From: an uncultured Clostridia bacterium
GTDB lineage: Bacteria > Bacillota_A > Clostridia > Peptostreptococcales > Anaerovoracaceae
NCBI GenBank assembly: GCA_945873875.1
Contig: CAMCER010000070.1
Coordinates: 1 to 5,300 of the forward strand
DNA length: 5,300 nucleotides
Direction of reading: 5' to 3'
The notes beneath the pieces are model-generated. The model did no database searches. It worked only from the letters and a program-made list of their open reading frames with translations, and was not told the DNA's origin. This document shows, in pieces, positions 4,052 to 5,300 of this stretch. Position numbers and translations under genes: made by a program. Position 1 is the stretch's first letter; each line of letters starts with the position of its first letter.

Positions 4052-5300
4052 ACGCCCGTTTTAAATCATCCACCGAAACTATGCCTTTATATAACCTTCC
4101 TGACATCTTTGATACCGCTGTGGTATAGAATCTGTTCGCTGACAGCACCTCTCTCACCGACCCGCTGGAAGTGACTTTTCCATCGAACAGCATACCGCAC
4201 TCATCCATATATTCACCGCAGAATTCAATATCGTGAGTGACTATCAGCACAGCTTTACCGCTCCCGGCCAGCTGCCTAAGCGTCTGCGCCAGTTTTTTCT
4301 TATAGAAAGCATCGATTCCCTTTGTCGGTTCATCCAGCAATATTACATCCGGATCAGTAAGCAGTACCATGGCAAGGGCTGTCTTCTGCTGCTGTCCTCC
4401 TGATATATCGTAAGGATGTCTGTCTACGATATCCTCTATCTCCATAAATGACGATATCTCCCCGACTCTTTTGTTCGCTTCTTCCCTGCTGCCTGCGTGT
4501 TCTATGGCTGCTCTCATGAGGTTCTTGCCGACTGTATCTTCAGCAAACATGTCTCTTGGATCCTGCATGAGAAGTGATATCCTGCCGCCCGACGTGACTT
4601 TGCCCCGGTACGGCTTTGTAAGTCCTTTCATGACTTTGAGAGCTGTCGTTTTGCCTGTGCCGTTTCCTCCTATAAGCGCATACAGCTCACCGCGTTTTAA
4701 TTCAAATGAAAAATCCCTGAGCACATCTTCCCCGTTCTTATCATATCTGAACCATATATCCCTGCATTTTAACAGGGCTTCGCCCTTCTTGTTCTGCCTG
4801 CCGGTACTTGCTGCATATACCGGTTTTTCACAACCTTCATATAAAGACTCCAGCCAGAGCCTTCCGTCTCTTACTTCTATCGGGATGTCATCGGCTTCAG
4901 CGCGCTGATCATCTCTGCATATGGCTGTATATGCCCTCAAAGCTGCAGGCATGGACAGGAACAGATCGTCTTTTCTTTCCACCACCTGCCTGCAGATATC
5001 TTTTACCCTTCCATTTTCTCTGATTAGACCGTTTTCCATTATCAGAAGCCTGTCCGCCAGCGGAATGACTTCTTCGAGTCTGTGGTCTGTCATTATGACA
5101 CTGATCCCGTTTTCCCTGTTGATCCTTCTGACTGCGGACATGAATTCCGTCGCTGAAACAGGATCAAGCTGGCCCAGAGGCTCATCCAGTACAAGTATCT
5201 CAGGCTGCATACTCATCACAGACGCCAGATTCAGTATCTGTTTCTGACCTCCCGACAGATCAGATGTCTTCCTGTAAAGCCATGATTCTATACCGAAGAA
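4032..5300 (-). CDS. Double-domain ABC ATPase of an ECF transporter (5' end outside the window)
   Basis: This fused ATPase pair (EcfA-A' type) powers uptake by an energy-coupling-factor transporter at the cytoplasmic face of the membrane. The frame stays open to the right edge, so the 422 residues seen lack the N-terminus. The first domain enters at its signature LSGGQKQ (15-21), followed by Walker B ILVLDEP (35-41), the D-loop GQLDP and the switch His in MTDHR (about 73); its Walker A is outside the window. A linker follows (about 100-177). The second domain is complete: Walker A GGNGTGKTT (211-219), Q-loop LLMQDP, signature ISGGQQQ (299-305), Walker B VILLDEP (319-325) and switch VTHD. The GTG at 5219 is internal, not a start. 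The gene overlaps the S component by 20 bases. The T component would be expected upstream, beyond the window. Confidence 0.93.
   Translation of the reverse strand, partial: FFGIESWLYRKTSDLSGGQKQILNLASVMSMQPEILVLDEPLGQLDPVSATEFMSAVRRINRENGISVIMTDHRLEEVIPLADRLLIMENGLIRENGRVKDICRQVVERKDDLFLSMPAALRAYTAICRDDQRAEADDIPIEVRDGRLWLESLYEGCEKPVYAASTGRQNKKGEALLKCRDIWFRYDKNGEDVLRDFSFELKRGELYALIGGNGTGKTTALKVMKGLTKPYRGKVTSGGRISLLMQDPRDMFAEDTVGKNLMRAAIEHAGSREEANKRVGEISSFMEIEDIVDRHPYDISGGQQQKTALAMVLLTDPDVILLDEPTKGIDAFYKKKLAQTLRQLAGSGKAVLIVTHDIEFCGEYMDECGMLFDGKVTSSGSVREVLSANRFYTTAVSKMSGRLYKGIVSVDDLKRAYEGSNR

Overview
The window looks like a chromosomal segment from an anaerobic member of the Bacillota, probably class Clostridia. 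The reasons are the infC-rpmI-rplT order with a transcription-attenuating leader, strong AGGAGG-type ribosome binding sites, a LexA protein with Bacillus/Clostridium-type SOS boxes (CGAAC-N4-GTTYG), a two-iron superoxide reductase (desulfoferrodoxin) and an ECF vitamin-type transporter. Base composition is moderate, in the 40s percent GC by eye. I could not identify a genus.

Layout: (1) 1-313 holds no intact gene. It contains the terminator of the ribosomal-protein operon, a likely minus-strand promoter and GC-rich leader, and a ribosome binding site with an ATG whose frame is broken by an early TAG. (2) 314-1601, minus strand, is the translation operon infC (IF3) - rpmI (L35) - rplT (L20). 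It is preceded by a promoter and a leader in which a terminator just upstream of infC can be replaced by an antiterminator. infC appears to start at the rare codon AUC, and rpmI carries a one-base frameshift. (3) 1621-2422, minus strand, is a two-gene stress operon, dfx (superoxide reductase) then trxA (thioredoxin), with its own promoter and terminator. (4) 2548-3301, plus strand, is lexA, divergent from dfx, with two SOS boxes around its promoter. The AT-rich stretch 2423-2547 between the two promoters shows nothing I can name. (5) 3302-5300, minus strand, is an ECF transporter module: a double-ABC ATPase that runs off the right edge and a membrane S component overlapping its 3' end. The T component is not in the window.

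lexA and the S-component gene converge with no bases between their stop codons. The only convincing plus-strand terminator downstream of lexA lies about 250 bases inside the S-component gene, on its antisense strand, so the lexA transcript probably carries a 3' tail antisense to it.

The genes are well-known housekeeping, stress and transport families. I found no undescribed system. The points worth a second look are the rpmI frameshift, the AUC start and attenuator of infC, the antisense lexA terminator, the lexA control region, and the interrupted reading frame at the left edge.
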